Below are positions 1 to 6,679 of a stretch of 15,190 nt of DNA, one piece after another. Source of the DNA: Bacilli bacterium (GTDB taxonomy: Bacteria > Bacillota > Bacilli > Tumebacillales > JAQBPP01); the NCBI GenBank assembly GCA_028287455.1, contig JAQBPP010000398.1, positions 1 to 15,190 on the forward strand, read 5' to 3'. The translations under genes were made by a program, and so were the position numbers. Each line of letters starts with the position of its first letter. Positions within the stretch are counted from its first letter, which is position 1. The notes beneath the pieces were generated by a model. That model was not told the origin of the DNA and ran no database searches. It saw only the letters and a program-made list of their open reading frames with translations.

Positions 1-861
1 CACCTGCGACAAGGACAATGCGTCTTTGCTGTTGATAAAACGCAATACCTCCGCACTGTAATCATAGGTAAGCAGCATCTTCTTCTCAGCGCTTACTGCC
101 CCGCGAATGACTGGCAAAATCCGCACCAACACTTCTTTGCGTTTTTCCTCTGTCAGTGCTGCATATTTTGCTCCGCCAAACAATGTTTTTTCGTTCAATC
201 GAGTTTCAATGAACTGCTCCGCTTCCTGGATAATCGCGATCGTTTTGCGGTAACAGTCCTCAGAAGTCTCTCCCCATGTCACCAATCCGTGTTTTTCCAT
301 TAAAACCAACTCTGCACTCGGATTGTTGCGTACTCCTTCAGCGATCATTTTGGATAAAGTAAAGCCCGGACGTACATAAGGAACCCATACAAACCGGTTC
401 CCGTAAATCTGTTCGGCGATTTGTCGCCCATTATCGGCGCAACAGATCGAGATAATTGCATCCGGATGTGTATGGTCTACATGTGCAAATGGCAAAAAGG
501 CATGCAGCAGCGTTTCAATCGATGCGCGCGGATGCTTGCTGTTGATCATGCAATGCGACAAATAGTCCACCATTTCTTCATCTGTCATCGCATTCCGCTC
601 CAGCAGCGGACGGATATCTGCCAAACGCAATCCGGTAAAATGATTGGCCTGCATGCCAGCCAAGTCGGAGCCGCTGCCTTTCACCCACATGACTTCCACT
701 TCCTGACCGCGGAAGTCCACTTCAGTTGTTTTCGTCGAGGTATTCCCGCCGCCCCAGTTGACGACACTGCGGTCTGTTCCCAATAAGTTAGATCTGTAAA
801 CCAGTTCTTCCAGCCCGTTTGTTCGGGGTGCCTGGCTAGTCTGCCAGTGATTTTCCACCAT
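1..861 (-). CDS. rhaEW: Bifunctional rhamnulose-1-phosphate aldolase / short-chain dehydrogenase, N-terminal part (partial)
   Basis: The frame is open from an ATG at 861 to the left edge, giving 287 residues with no stop, so the C-terminal part lies outside the window. The visible part is a class II aldolase/adducin-type domain. It has a WVKGSGSDL stretch at about residues 59-67, the metal-site histidines in VDHTHPDA (H130, H132) and a third histidine in EKHGLVTWG (H191). In the RhaEW (YuxG) family this domain splits rhamnulose-1-phosphate into dihydroxyacetone phosphate and lactaldehyde, and a C-terminal short-chain dehydrogenase oxidises the lactaldehyde; full proteins are near 690 residues. 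The dehydrogenase half is inferred, not seen. A GGAGGTAG ribosome binding site 5-12 bases upstream fixes the start. The 102-base gap before the gene carries a phased TTTGTTT array that may be its operator. If the dehydrogenase half proved absent, it would be a stand-alone aldolase. Confidence 0.85.
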   Translation of the reverse strand, partial: MVENHWQTSQAPRTNGLEELVYRSNLLGTDRSVVNWGGGNTSTKTTEVDFRGQEVEVMWVKGSGSDLAGMQANHFTGLRLADIRPLLERNAMTDEEMVDYLSHCMINSKHPRASIETLLHAFLPFAHVDHTHPDAIISICCADNGRQIAEQIYGNRFVWVPYVRPGFTLSKMIAEGVRNNPSAELVLMEKHGLVTWGETSEDCYRKTIAIIQEAEQFIETRLNEKTLFGGAKYAALTEEKRKEVLVRILPVIRGAVSAEKKMLLTYDYSAEVLRFINSKDALSLSQV

Positions 862-887
862 TTTCTCTACCTCCGAAATTAACTGAA

Positions 888-944
888 TTTGTTTAGTTTT
901 ATTTTATCACCCTTTTATTTGTTTGTGTTTGTTTTTCTTTGTTT
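888..944. repeat. Phased TTTGTTT direct repeats, candidate DeoR-type operator
   Basis: TTTGTTT occurs at 888-894, 918-924, 928-934 and 938-944, and a one-base variant, TTTATTT, at 898-904. All starts are multiples of 10 bases apart, so the copies lie on one face of the helix. The array fills the gap between the SGNH hydrolase gene and the rhaEW-like gene, just upstream of the latter's ribosome binding site. DeoR-family sugar regulators, such as lactococcal LacR with its TGTTT-type box, bind T-rich repeats of this kind, and rhamnose operons of Bacillus encode a DeoR-type RhaR. The operator role is inferred. Intrinsic curvature from phased A-tracts is the alternative. Confidence 0.45.
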
Positions 945-963
945 ATTTTTGAAAAAGAGAAAT

Positions 964-1581
964 TTAATTCAGTTCCTCCATAATGACATCGGCAACAGCG
1001 CTGCCCAGCAGTTCATAACCATCACGGTTGTAATGTACGCCGTCCGTGAAAAGAGCCGTTTTGCCGAATGTAACAGTGTAAAGGTCATTGACTCGAACCT
1101 TATTTTCAACCATGATCCTGTTAGCAATTGCATTGCGTCTGATTACGATGGAATTTTTTCCCGGATCTGGCACCAGCTCTTCCCTAGTTAAATAGGGAGT
1201 GGAGTTTGCCCAGATTAACTTGGCCCCTTTGGAAAGCTGTCTCAACAATTCCAAATAGTTTCGCAGAGCAAGCTCATAGTCCTGATCGTTGATGTGCCAA
1301 CCGTGCAAGCCATTATTAAAATGGACTATATGATAGTTGAAATCTTCCATGACATAACTGGTTTCTTTGATCAAACCAATATCGTTAATCCCTTTTGATG
1401 TGGTTAGGTAAGCAAGGTTCGCTTTTTCCTGAAGAATCCGGCTAACGACCGTATTGTATCCGCCTGTGATGGAATCTCCAATCAGAAGCACCCGCGGCAG
1501 TTGGTCATCATTTGTATTCAACCATCTGAGATTGCACCACTCGGTTTTCTCCATTTTGCGGTTGCTGTTTCCAGTAATCAT
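964..1581 (-). CDS. SGNH/GDSL-family hydrolase
   Basis: A 205-residue protein with no signal peptide or membrane segment, so probably cytoplasmic. The block I motif is LLIGDSITGGY, with the nucleophile S37. A block III-like FNNGLHG lies near residues 88-94, and block V is DGVHYN, with D180 and H183 as the rest of the triad. The family includes lipases, thioesterases and carbohydrate acetylesterases. In this sugar setting a deacetylase for oligosaccharides is plausible, but the substrate is not shown. The ATG at 1581 has an AAAGGAG site about 7 bases upstream; an internal ATG ten codons in is less well placed. It begins 18 bases after the GGDEF gene ends, so the two are probably cotranscribed, and the rhaEW-like gene follows 102 bases later. 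Confidence 0.8.
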   Translation of the reverse strand: MITGNSNRKMEKTEWCNLRWLNTNDDQLPRVLLIGDSITGGYNTVVSRILQEKANLAYLTTSKGINDIGLIKETSYVMEDFNYHIVHFNNGLHGWHINDQDYELALRNYLELLRQLSKGAKLIWANSTPYLTREELVPDPGKNSIVIRRNAIANRIMVENKVRVNDLYTVTFGKTALFTDGVHYNRDGYELLGSAVADVIMEELN

Positions 1582-1599
1582 CGTTATCTCCTTTGTTCT

Positions 1600-2496
1600 T
1601 TATTCCTGATATAAAACGTAAGTGTTTCGGCCTATTGATTTCGCATTATATAATGCCTTATCTGCAAAAGACAGAATGGATTCGACATCATGCGGTTGGT
1701 TAATCATCGATATCCCAATGGATGATGTAAGATCCAAACTGTAATCTTGGATATTCCAGGGTTCTTGCAGTTTCAGCAGGATTCTGTCAGCAATTTTGAG
1801 TACTGTTTCCTCAATTTGCCATTCTTCAATCAGAATAATAAACTCGTCACCGCCTAGGCGAGCTACAAAATCAGTTTCACCAATACACTCTTTCAAACGG
1901 GCAGCAACCTGTTTAATTAACTGATCACCAATATCATGACCCATTGAATCGTTAATCTGCTTAAAATGATCGCAGTCTATAAGCATAAGCGCAAATTTCA
2001 TTTGGTGTTGCTGATATCTAGTAATAGACTTGTTTAATCGTTGAAGAAAAAATCGTCGATTAGGTACTCCCGTGAGCACATCATGAAAGGCGATATGTTC
2101 AAGTTCATCTGTCGAACGTCTTTGTTTCGTTATGACCCATATATGCGTGCACTCGTCATTTTCAACTACTGGAGAAAGGAGTACATCCATCACATCGGCG
2201 GATCCAGGAAATGGCGGTTTGTGATGAAATCGGCATACTTTTTGAGTGGCCGCTGCCTGTTCAAAAAAAGGAAAAATAATGTCTCTGTAATCGTCCTTCG
2301 GCACAATCTCTTTTAAAAGTTTTCCATACAAATTTTTGGAACCGGCGCCTGTAAGTTGAGCAGTTAAATTGGAAGCTACGAGACGGAACTCGGGTCCTTC
2401 TTCCACTCGATAAAGGGTGCTGACTTCGGAAAGAAAATCCATCAGTGAAATGATATCGGTGAGAGAAGTAAGATACTTTGGCATTTGCAACCCCAT
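1600..2496 (-). CDS. Diguanylate cyclase with N-terminal PAS-like sensor domain
   Basis: About 298 residues. The first 125 or so resemble a PAS-like sensory fold and carry no membrane segment, so the protein is probably soluble. The GGDEF domain follows, opening with DVLTGVPNRR (about residues 139-148) and carrying an intact RLGGDEF active site (about 214-219). Such domains make cyclic di-GMP from two GTP. The usual inhibitory RxxD I-site before GGDEF is missing: the matching residues read GETD. The start is uncertain. A TTG at 2502, an ATG at 2496 and an ATG at 2484 are all in frame. The last has GGGG about 6 bases upstream, and none has a strong ribosome binding site. It lies immediately upstream of the SGNH hydrolase gene and is divergent from the CE15-like esterase gene. 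Confidence 0.85.
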   Translation of the reverse strand: MGLQMPKYLTSLTDIISLMDFLSEVSTLYRVEEGPEFRLVASNLTAQLTGAGSKNLYGKLLKEIVPKDDYRDIIFPFFEQAAATQKVCRFHHKPPFPGSADVMDVLLSPVVENDECTHIWVITKQRRSTDELEHIAFHDVLTGVPNRRFFLQRLNKSITRYQQHQMKFALMLIDCDHFKQINDSMGHDIGDQLIKQVAARLKECIGETDFVARLGGDEFIILIEEWQIEETVLKIADRILLKLQEPWNIQDYSLDLTSSIGISMINQPHDVESILSFADKALYNAKSIGRNTYVLYQE

Positions 2497-2502
2497 TTTC
2501 AA

Positions 2503-2594
2503 CTCATAATCAGTTATCGCATGTATAATCTATAATATACAAAAAAATACAACTAATGAAAATGAATTGATACTCCAGCAAGGAGGAACAAAAA
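2503..2594. promoter_or_regulatory. Divergent AT-rich promoter region
   Basis: This 92-base gap separates the minus-strand GGDEF gene from the plus-strand esterase gene. On the plus strand TATAAT occurs at 2524-2529 and 2531-2536, but no good -35 element lies at the right distance from either. On the minus strand TTGTAT at 2547-2552 lies 17-18 bases from ATTATA/TTATAC at 2523-2529. The two promoters would overlap, so the genes may compete or share a regulator. An AAGGAGG site at 2580-2586 serves the esterase start at 2595. Confidence 0.4.
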
Positions 2595-3701
2595 ATGACT
2601 TCAAGACTAGCAACTCTGCCAGATGCACTAGTGACACTGGGTGGGGAAAGAATTACCACCTCAGACCAATGGGTACAAACGAGGCGGCCAGAAATTGTTC
2701 AACTATTCCTCGAGTCTGTTTATGGCAAAGAACCTGTCCAGCGTCCGGACTCTCTTACTTTCAGCACGGAAGCCAAAGCAGCTATGAAAGGTGCTGCTAC
2801 CTGCAAAAAAGTAGATATTACTTTTAAAGGTCCAGGTGGCGTTGGGACAATTCACTTGTTGATCTATTTTCCTACGCAAGTTTTGAAACCTGTACCCCTA
2901 TTTTTACTGATGGATATCAGAGGCTCTGAAAAAGCTGACCCCGAGCAAAATACTTCCTCCGAATCCTGGCCGGCAGAAATAATCGTGTCCAAAGGGTATG
3001 CTGCAGCTATTTTTCAAGTTTCAGATCTTGACCCCGATAACGACGACGGATTCCAGAATGGCGTACACGGCATTTTTGATTCCACTGCAGAGCCGCGCCC
3101 GGCAAACGCATGGGCAACTATGTCCGCTTGGGCCTGGGGAGCGAGCAGAGTGATGGATTATTTGGAAACGGATTCCGATATCGACGCAAAACGGGTGGCG
3201 GTAGTCGGCCATTCCAGAGGAGGCAAAGCTGCGCTTTGGGCAGGAGCTGCGGACGAGCGTTTTGCGATGGTCGTCAGCAACAATTCCGGCTGTTCTGGCG
3301 CCGCACTCGCGCGCGGAAAGATCGGAGAGAAGCTGGCGAATATCAACACGCGCTTTCCTCACTGGTTCAACGGGAATTATAAACAATACAATGATAAAGA
3401 AGATGAACTGCCAATCGATCAGCACATGTTGCTGGGATTAGTTGCTCCTCGCCTTTTATATGTGACGAGCGCTTCGGAAGATAGTTGGGCAGACCCGGAG
3501 TCGGAATTTCTATCTGTGATGCTGGCAGAACCGATCTTTCATTTGTTTGAGGCTCAGGGACTTGGAGTTCAACAATTTCCTCAACCAGATTCCCCGCTCC
3601 ACGGCGACAAAATTGGTTATCACTTAAGAACCGGGAAACATAATTTAGTGAGTTATGATTGGGAACGTTTTATCGAGTTTGCGGATCGTAATATGCGATA
3701 G
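2595..3701 (+). CDS. Alpha/beta hydrolase of the CE15 (glucuronoyl methylesterase)-like group
   Basis: A 368-residue protein with no signal peptide, so it should act inside the cell. The nucleophile elbow is VGHSRGGKAAL (S207). Next comes SNNSGCSGAAL (228-237), then FPHWF, then LPIDQHMLLGLVAPR, and the likely catalytic histidine is H349 in GKHN, just before DW. This order matches bacterial CE15-type esterases, which cleave methyl or lignin esters of glucuronic acid in xylan. The acid used by fungal enzymes after the SxSG-type strand is absent here; E295 or D296 in ASEDSWADP may take its place, as in some bacterial relatives. A cytoplasmic member would work on imported oligosaccharides. The start has AAGGAGG 8 bases upstream. 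A pectin- or acetyl-ester substrate is also possible. The 44-base gap to the convergent MFS gene shows no clear terminator. Confidence 0.75.
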   Translation: MTSRLATLPDALVTLGGERITTSDQWVQTRRPEIVQLFLESVYGKEPVQRPDSLTFSTEAKAAMKGAATCKKVDITFKGPGGVGTIHLLIYFPTQVLKPVPLFLLMDIRGSEKADPEQNTSSESWPAEIIVSKGYAAAIFQVSDLDPDNDDGFQNGVHGIFDSTAEPRPANAWATMSAWAWGASRVMDYLETDSDIDAKRVAVVGHSRGGKAALWAGAADERFAMVVSNNSGCSGAALARGKIGEKLANINTRFPHWFNGNYKQYNDKEDELPIDQHMLLGLVAPRLLYVTSASEDSWADPESEFLSVMLAEPIFHLFEAQGLGVQQFPQPDSPLHGDKIGYHLRTGKHNLVSYDWERFIEFADRNMR

Positions 3702-3745
3702 GTTATGATGCTGATCTGGACAGGCTGGCAATGATCCCTCATTTC

Positions 3746-4978
3746 TCAACCGATTCTTTGAGTCCTGTTTGATGAAGTGGAGAATACAATCTGCCTGTTT
3801 TGATTTTTTCTGGCCCAAAAGTAATTGAACAGATAAAATACGCAGGTGCAATAGAAAATGGTGGGGATTCCAAATCGGGAAGCGACAAATCCTCCAAAAA
3901 CGGGACCTGCAACCGAGCCCATACCGTTTGCCATTTGATTGAATCCGTATATGGTTCCTTGAATCTCACTGGGTGAATTCTTTTTCAATAACGCATTTAC
4001 GGACGGTACAAGTCCGCCAACGAAGATACCTGACAAAAATCGGAGCGCGATAACGCCCCAAACATTGCTTATGAACGCTTGTGGCAGGCTAAAAACCGCC
4101 ATCATTAACAACGAGGTATACAAAACCTTAACGTTTCCGACTTTGTCACCTAATCTGCCCAGAAACGGAGATGCCAAAATATTGCCGATCCCGCTAGCCG
4201 CGAACACAAGGCCAGATATCGTCTCCAAATGATGTTGTACGTGCATGGATTGAACGTAAACTGTGATGATCGGTTCAATTGACTGCATGGCAAAGAAAAT
4301 CAGAAATGACGTCAAAAACAAGGGATAAATGTTTAATTCTTTCATAAAGGCAATATCGTGCCTGGCAGCATTCTGATTCGTTTGAAACAGCGTTTTGAAT
4401 GATAACTTTTCAAATTTTTTGCTCTCCTGGACACCGAGGATCACCACAACCGCTGCTATCAATAAAAACAAACCAGTGAGATAGAATACATTTCGGACAC
4501 CGACTGTCTCAGACAATACGCCGCCTATTAAAGGTCCAATCATGGTGCCTGCGACACTGCCTGTTTGCAACGTGCCTAGCGCACGACCTGCATACTCCGC
4601 AGGCGTTTCCGATGCTAGCAGCGCATAGGAGGAAGGAATGAATCCTGCTACTGTTCCCATTAAAAGCCGAAGCAACAAAAGTTCGGTGGGATTTCTTGCA
4701 AAACCGAGCAAAATCATCACGATCGACATTCCGATGCCCGATCTGATCAGCATCACTTTTCTGCCGTATCGATCGGAGAATCTCCCCCAAAAAGGTGCAA
4801 GTATACCGGATAGCAGCGGAGTACCTGCAAAAATAAAGCCTGACCAAATGTCTACCTGATGCAAATCCTTGACGCCAAGATTCTCAACATACAAAGGAAG
4901 AAATGGGATGATCAGATTCATACCGGCCATCATGAAAAAGTTGCCAATCCATAAAATGAGCAGATTTCTCTTCCACAT
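3746..4978 (-). CDS. MFS transporter, DHA1/MdtG-like drug or metabolite exporter
   Basis: A 410-residue, very hydrophobic protein consistent with 12 transmembrane helices. Major facilitator motif A reads GRFSDRYGRK at residues 65-74, with a degenerate copy, GRLGDKVG, in the second half. TM5 carries an antiporter-type motif C (GPLIGG, 148-153), which points to proton-coupled export rather than uptake. The nearest family known to me is MdtG/TetA-like multidrug efflux. The start at 4978 has a G-rich site (GGGGGAAAAG) just upstream. It follows the amidase operon in the same direction but lies beyond that operon's terminator. It may therefore be expressed by read-through, perhaps to export a toxic intermediate, or from a weak promoter of its own. 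The substrate is not known. Confidence 0.85.
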   Translation of the reverse strand: MWKRNLLILWIGNFFMMAGMNLIIPFLPLYVENLGVKDLHQVDIWSGFIFAGTPLLSGILAPFWGRFSDRYGRKVMLIRSGIGMSIVMILLGFARNPTELLLLRLLMGTVAGFIPSSYALLASETPAEYAGRALGTLQTGSVAGTMIGPLIGGVLSETVGVRNVFYLTGLFLLIAAVVVILGVQESKKFEKLSFKTLFQTNQNAARHDIAFMKELNIYPLFLTSFLIFFAMQSIEPIITVYVQSMHVQHHLETISGLVFAASGIGNILASPFLGRLGDKVGNVKVLYTSLLMMAVFSLPQAFISNVWGVIALRFLSGIFVGGLVPSVNALLKKNSPSEIQGTIYGFNQMANGMGSVAGPVFGGFVASRFGIPTIFYCTCVFYLFNYFWARKNQNRQIVFSTSSNRTQRIG

Positions 4979-5001
4979 CTCTTTTCCCCCTAAAAATCGA
5001 T

Positions 5002-5028
5002 AAAAAAAAGGGAAGCATCGGCTTCCCC
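5002..5028 (-). terminator. Rho-independent terminator of the ABC transporter/amidase operon
   Basis: A perfect 7-bp stem, GGGAAGC (5010-5016) and GCTTCCC (5021-5027), encloses a 4-base loop. On the minus strand it is followed directly by eight T (the A run at 5002-5009). It lies 13 bases beyond the stop of amidase 2 and 23 bases before the MFS start codon. Confidence 0.85.
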
Positions 5029-5041
5029 TGTATCTCTTTCC

Positions 5042-6442
5042 CTAAGCTATCCATATTTCTTCATTTGGCAGTCTTTTGTGCCAATCTGATTGTGCTTGAT
5101 AGCAATGTCCAATTGATAAGACTTCACCTTCTGCAAACGGACGCCCCATGATTTGCAGACCGACCGGCATCCCTTCGCCTGAAAATCCGCAGGGAATGGA
5201 AAGTGCGGGAAGTCCCAAAAAGTTGGCCAGTGCTGTGAAACTCGTTGAAAAGAGTACATTATCGTTTTCGTGTTCTTGAATCAATTTTGCAACAGTTGGG
5301 TTAGTTGGGGTGACCAGGACATCCACTTTTGCAAAAATTTCCTTGAACCGGTCCCTCATCAGCGTGCGCAGCCGTTGGGCCTGAACATAAGAGGCTGCCG
5401 AATAATACTGTCCCATTTCAAATGCCAGACGCAACCCGGGCCCGTACCCTTCCGGTTTTTCCTCCAGGTTTTGCTGATGGAAGGCATAAGCTTCCGAGTT
5501 TAAAATAATTCGGTGTGCAATTCTTAGTTCTTCCATTCCTTCCAATTCGATCGGTATGATTTCCGCGCCCATACGTTCCATTTCTTTCAATGCCTCGCTT
5601 ACAGCGAACTCCACATCTGGCGCAAGATTGTCGTAAAAGTAATTTGAAGGTACGCCCAATTTTTTCCCTTGCAAAGATTCCAGTTTATTGAAGGATTGTA
5701 GATCAAACTGCGACTGTTGATAAGAGCTCTCGTCTTTTGGATCATATCCTGCAATCGCTTGTAATAAAATGGCAGCATCTTCGCAGGTTCTGGTCAGCGG
5801 TCCAACATGATCCAACGACCAGGACAGCGGCGATACCCCATTGCGGCTCACACGTCCGTAGGTCGGTTTCAATCCCGTCACACCGCAAAAGCTGGCAGGA
5901 TTTCGGATTGAACCTCCCGTATCGGTTCCAATTGATCCCAAAACGAACGCAGCTTGCACGGCAGATCCGGAACCTGAACTGGAACCCCCGGGAACGCGAT
6001 CCATATTCCACGGGTTGCGCGTCCAACCGTAATAAGGATGAGGGCCTCTGAAAGCAAATTCATGCAGGTGAGCCTTTCCTACAATGACAGCTCCCGCATC
6101 AATCAATTTCTGCGTCACGGTAGCATGGGTTGTGGGAACAAATTCCGGATCGATTCTGGATCCATTCGTCATCGGGTAATCGGCGTAAGCAATGATGTCC
6201 TTTAAAGAAATTGGAATTCCGTGCAGCGGTCCCTTGTAATTTCCAGCCATAATTTCTGTTTCGGCCTGCTTCGCATGTTGCCGTGCGGCGTCCACCATCA
6301 CAGTGATAAATGTATTCAGCCTGGATTCGAACTTTTCAATTCTGTGCAGGAAATAGTCCAGTAATTCGCTAGGGGACAACTGTTTGTCGGCAATAAGAGC
6401 AGCTGATTCGGCTATCGTGAAGAATTGGTTGATTCCGATCAC
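5042..6442 (-). CDS. Amidase-signature family hydrolase (amidase 2)
   Basis: A 466-residue amidase of GatA/AtzE type with the complete Ser-cisSer-Lys triad: K81 in SLKD, S154 in PGGSSSGSG and S178 in GTDTGGSIR. It hydrolyses a C-N amide bond and releases ammonia or an amine; it has no signal peptide, so it is cytoplasmic. It starts at a GTG (6442) with AAGGAG 9 bases upstream. An ATG two bases further back is followed at once by a stop and cannot serve. It lies 30 bases behind the AtzG/GatC-like small gene, so the two products may form a complex. It is clearly paralogous to amidase 1, with the same motifs throughout, but lacks that protein's C-terminal tail. Real GatA is unlikely: there is no gatB, and it sits in a transport operon. 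The substrate is unknown. Confidence 0.9.
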   Translation of the reverse strand: MIGINQFFTIAESAALIADKQLSPSELLDYFLHRIEKFESRLNTFITVMVDAARQHAKQAETEIMAGNYKGPLHGIPISLKDIIAYADYPMTNGSRIDPEFVPTTHATVTQKLIDAGAVIVGKAHLHEFAFRGPHPYYGWTRNPWNMDRVPGGSSSGSGSAVQAAFVLGSIGTDTGGSIRNPASFCGVTGLKPTYGRVSRNGVSPLSWSLDHVGPLTRTCEDAAILLQAIAGYDPKDESSYQQSQFDLQSFNKLESLQGKKLGVPSNYFYDNLAPDVEFAVSEALKEMERMGAEIIPIELEGMEELRIAHRIILNSEAYAFHQQNLEEKPEGYGPGLRLAFEMGQYYSAASYVQAQRLRTLMRDRFKEIFAKVDVLVTPTNPTVAKLIQEHENDNVLFSTSFTALANFLGLPALSIPCGFSGEGMPVGLQIMGRPFAEGEVLSIGHCYQAQSDWHKRLPNEEIWIA

Positions 6443-6472
6443 ATTTATCCACTCCTTGTAATAAGCTAAAGG

Positions 6473-6667
6473 TTATTTTTCCGAAGCAAAAACCGGTGCT
6501 GGCTCCAAATCTGCCGGCAGGAGTTTAGAAATCCCCTTCCAGGTTTGCATCACGATTTGCAGCTCCTGGGCATAGAGGGATAGAGAAGTCTCAAGCTCTG
6601 GATAAAGCGTGCGACCATTTAATGCTACAGTGATGTTTTTTAACAGCTGTGCATCCATCTTGTTCAC
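6473..6667 (-). CDS. Small AtzG/GatC-like amidase partner protein
   Basis: A 64-residue protein encoded between the two amidases, 12 bases after amidase 1 and 30 bases before amidase 2. Its middle is predicted helical, and it ends in LPADLEPAPVFASEK. This layout fits GatC-like companions of amidase-signature enzymes, such as AtzG (DUF4089), which binds and stabilises the 1-carboxybiuret hydrolase AtzE; many end in a similar acidic EPAPVF-type tail. The last 19 residues (46-64) match a stretch in the tail of amidase 1, with 11 identities. The start is a GTG with AAAGG five bases upstream; an ATG three codons in is possible but less well supported. The family call is by pattern and context only. 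Its position and shared motif make it a real gene rather than a chance frame. Confidence 0.65.
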   Translation of the reverse strand: MNKMDAQLLKNITVALNGRTLYPELETSLSLYAQELQIVMQTWKGISKLLPADLEPAPVFASEK

Positions 6668-6679
6668 CGCAACCTTTCT

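Noticed and set aside
421..786. Plus-strand open frame of 121 codons
   Set aside because: It is antisense to the rhaEW-like gene, whose protein matches a known family across the whole stretch; it has no family features of its own.
881..974. Inverted repeat AACTGAATT (881-889) and AATTCAGTT (966-974) around the TTTGTTT array
   Set aside because: Nine base pairs with a 76-base loop in AT-rich DNA could arise by chance, and one arm lies in the end of a coding region.
889..1191. Plus-strand open frame of 100 codons with a hydrophobic start
   Set aside because: The hydrophobic part is only the translation of the T-rich repeat array, and the rest is antisense to the SGNH hydrolase gene.
3021..3425. 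Minus-strand open frame of 134 codons
   Set aside because: It lies fully inside the CE15-like gene on the opposite strand, whose motifs are well preserved.
3702..3745. Bidirectional terminator between the CE15-like and MFS genes
   Set aside because: No stem with a T run was found in this 44-base gap.
5042..6667. A GatCA pair of the tRNA amidotransferase
   Set aside because: There is no gatB, there are two amidase paralogs, and the operon encodes a transporter under a nitrogen-type promoter.
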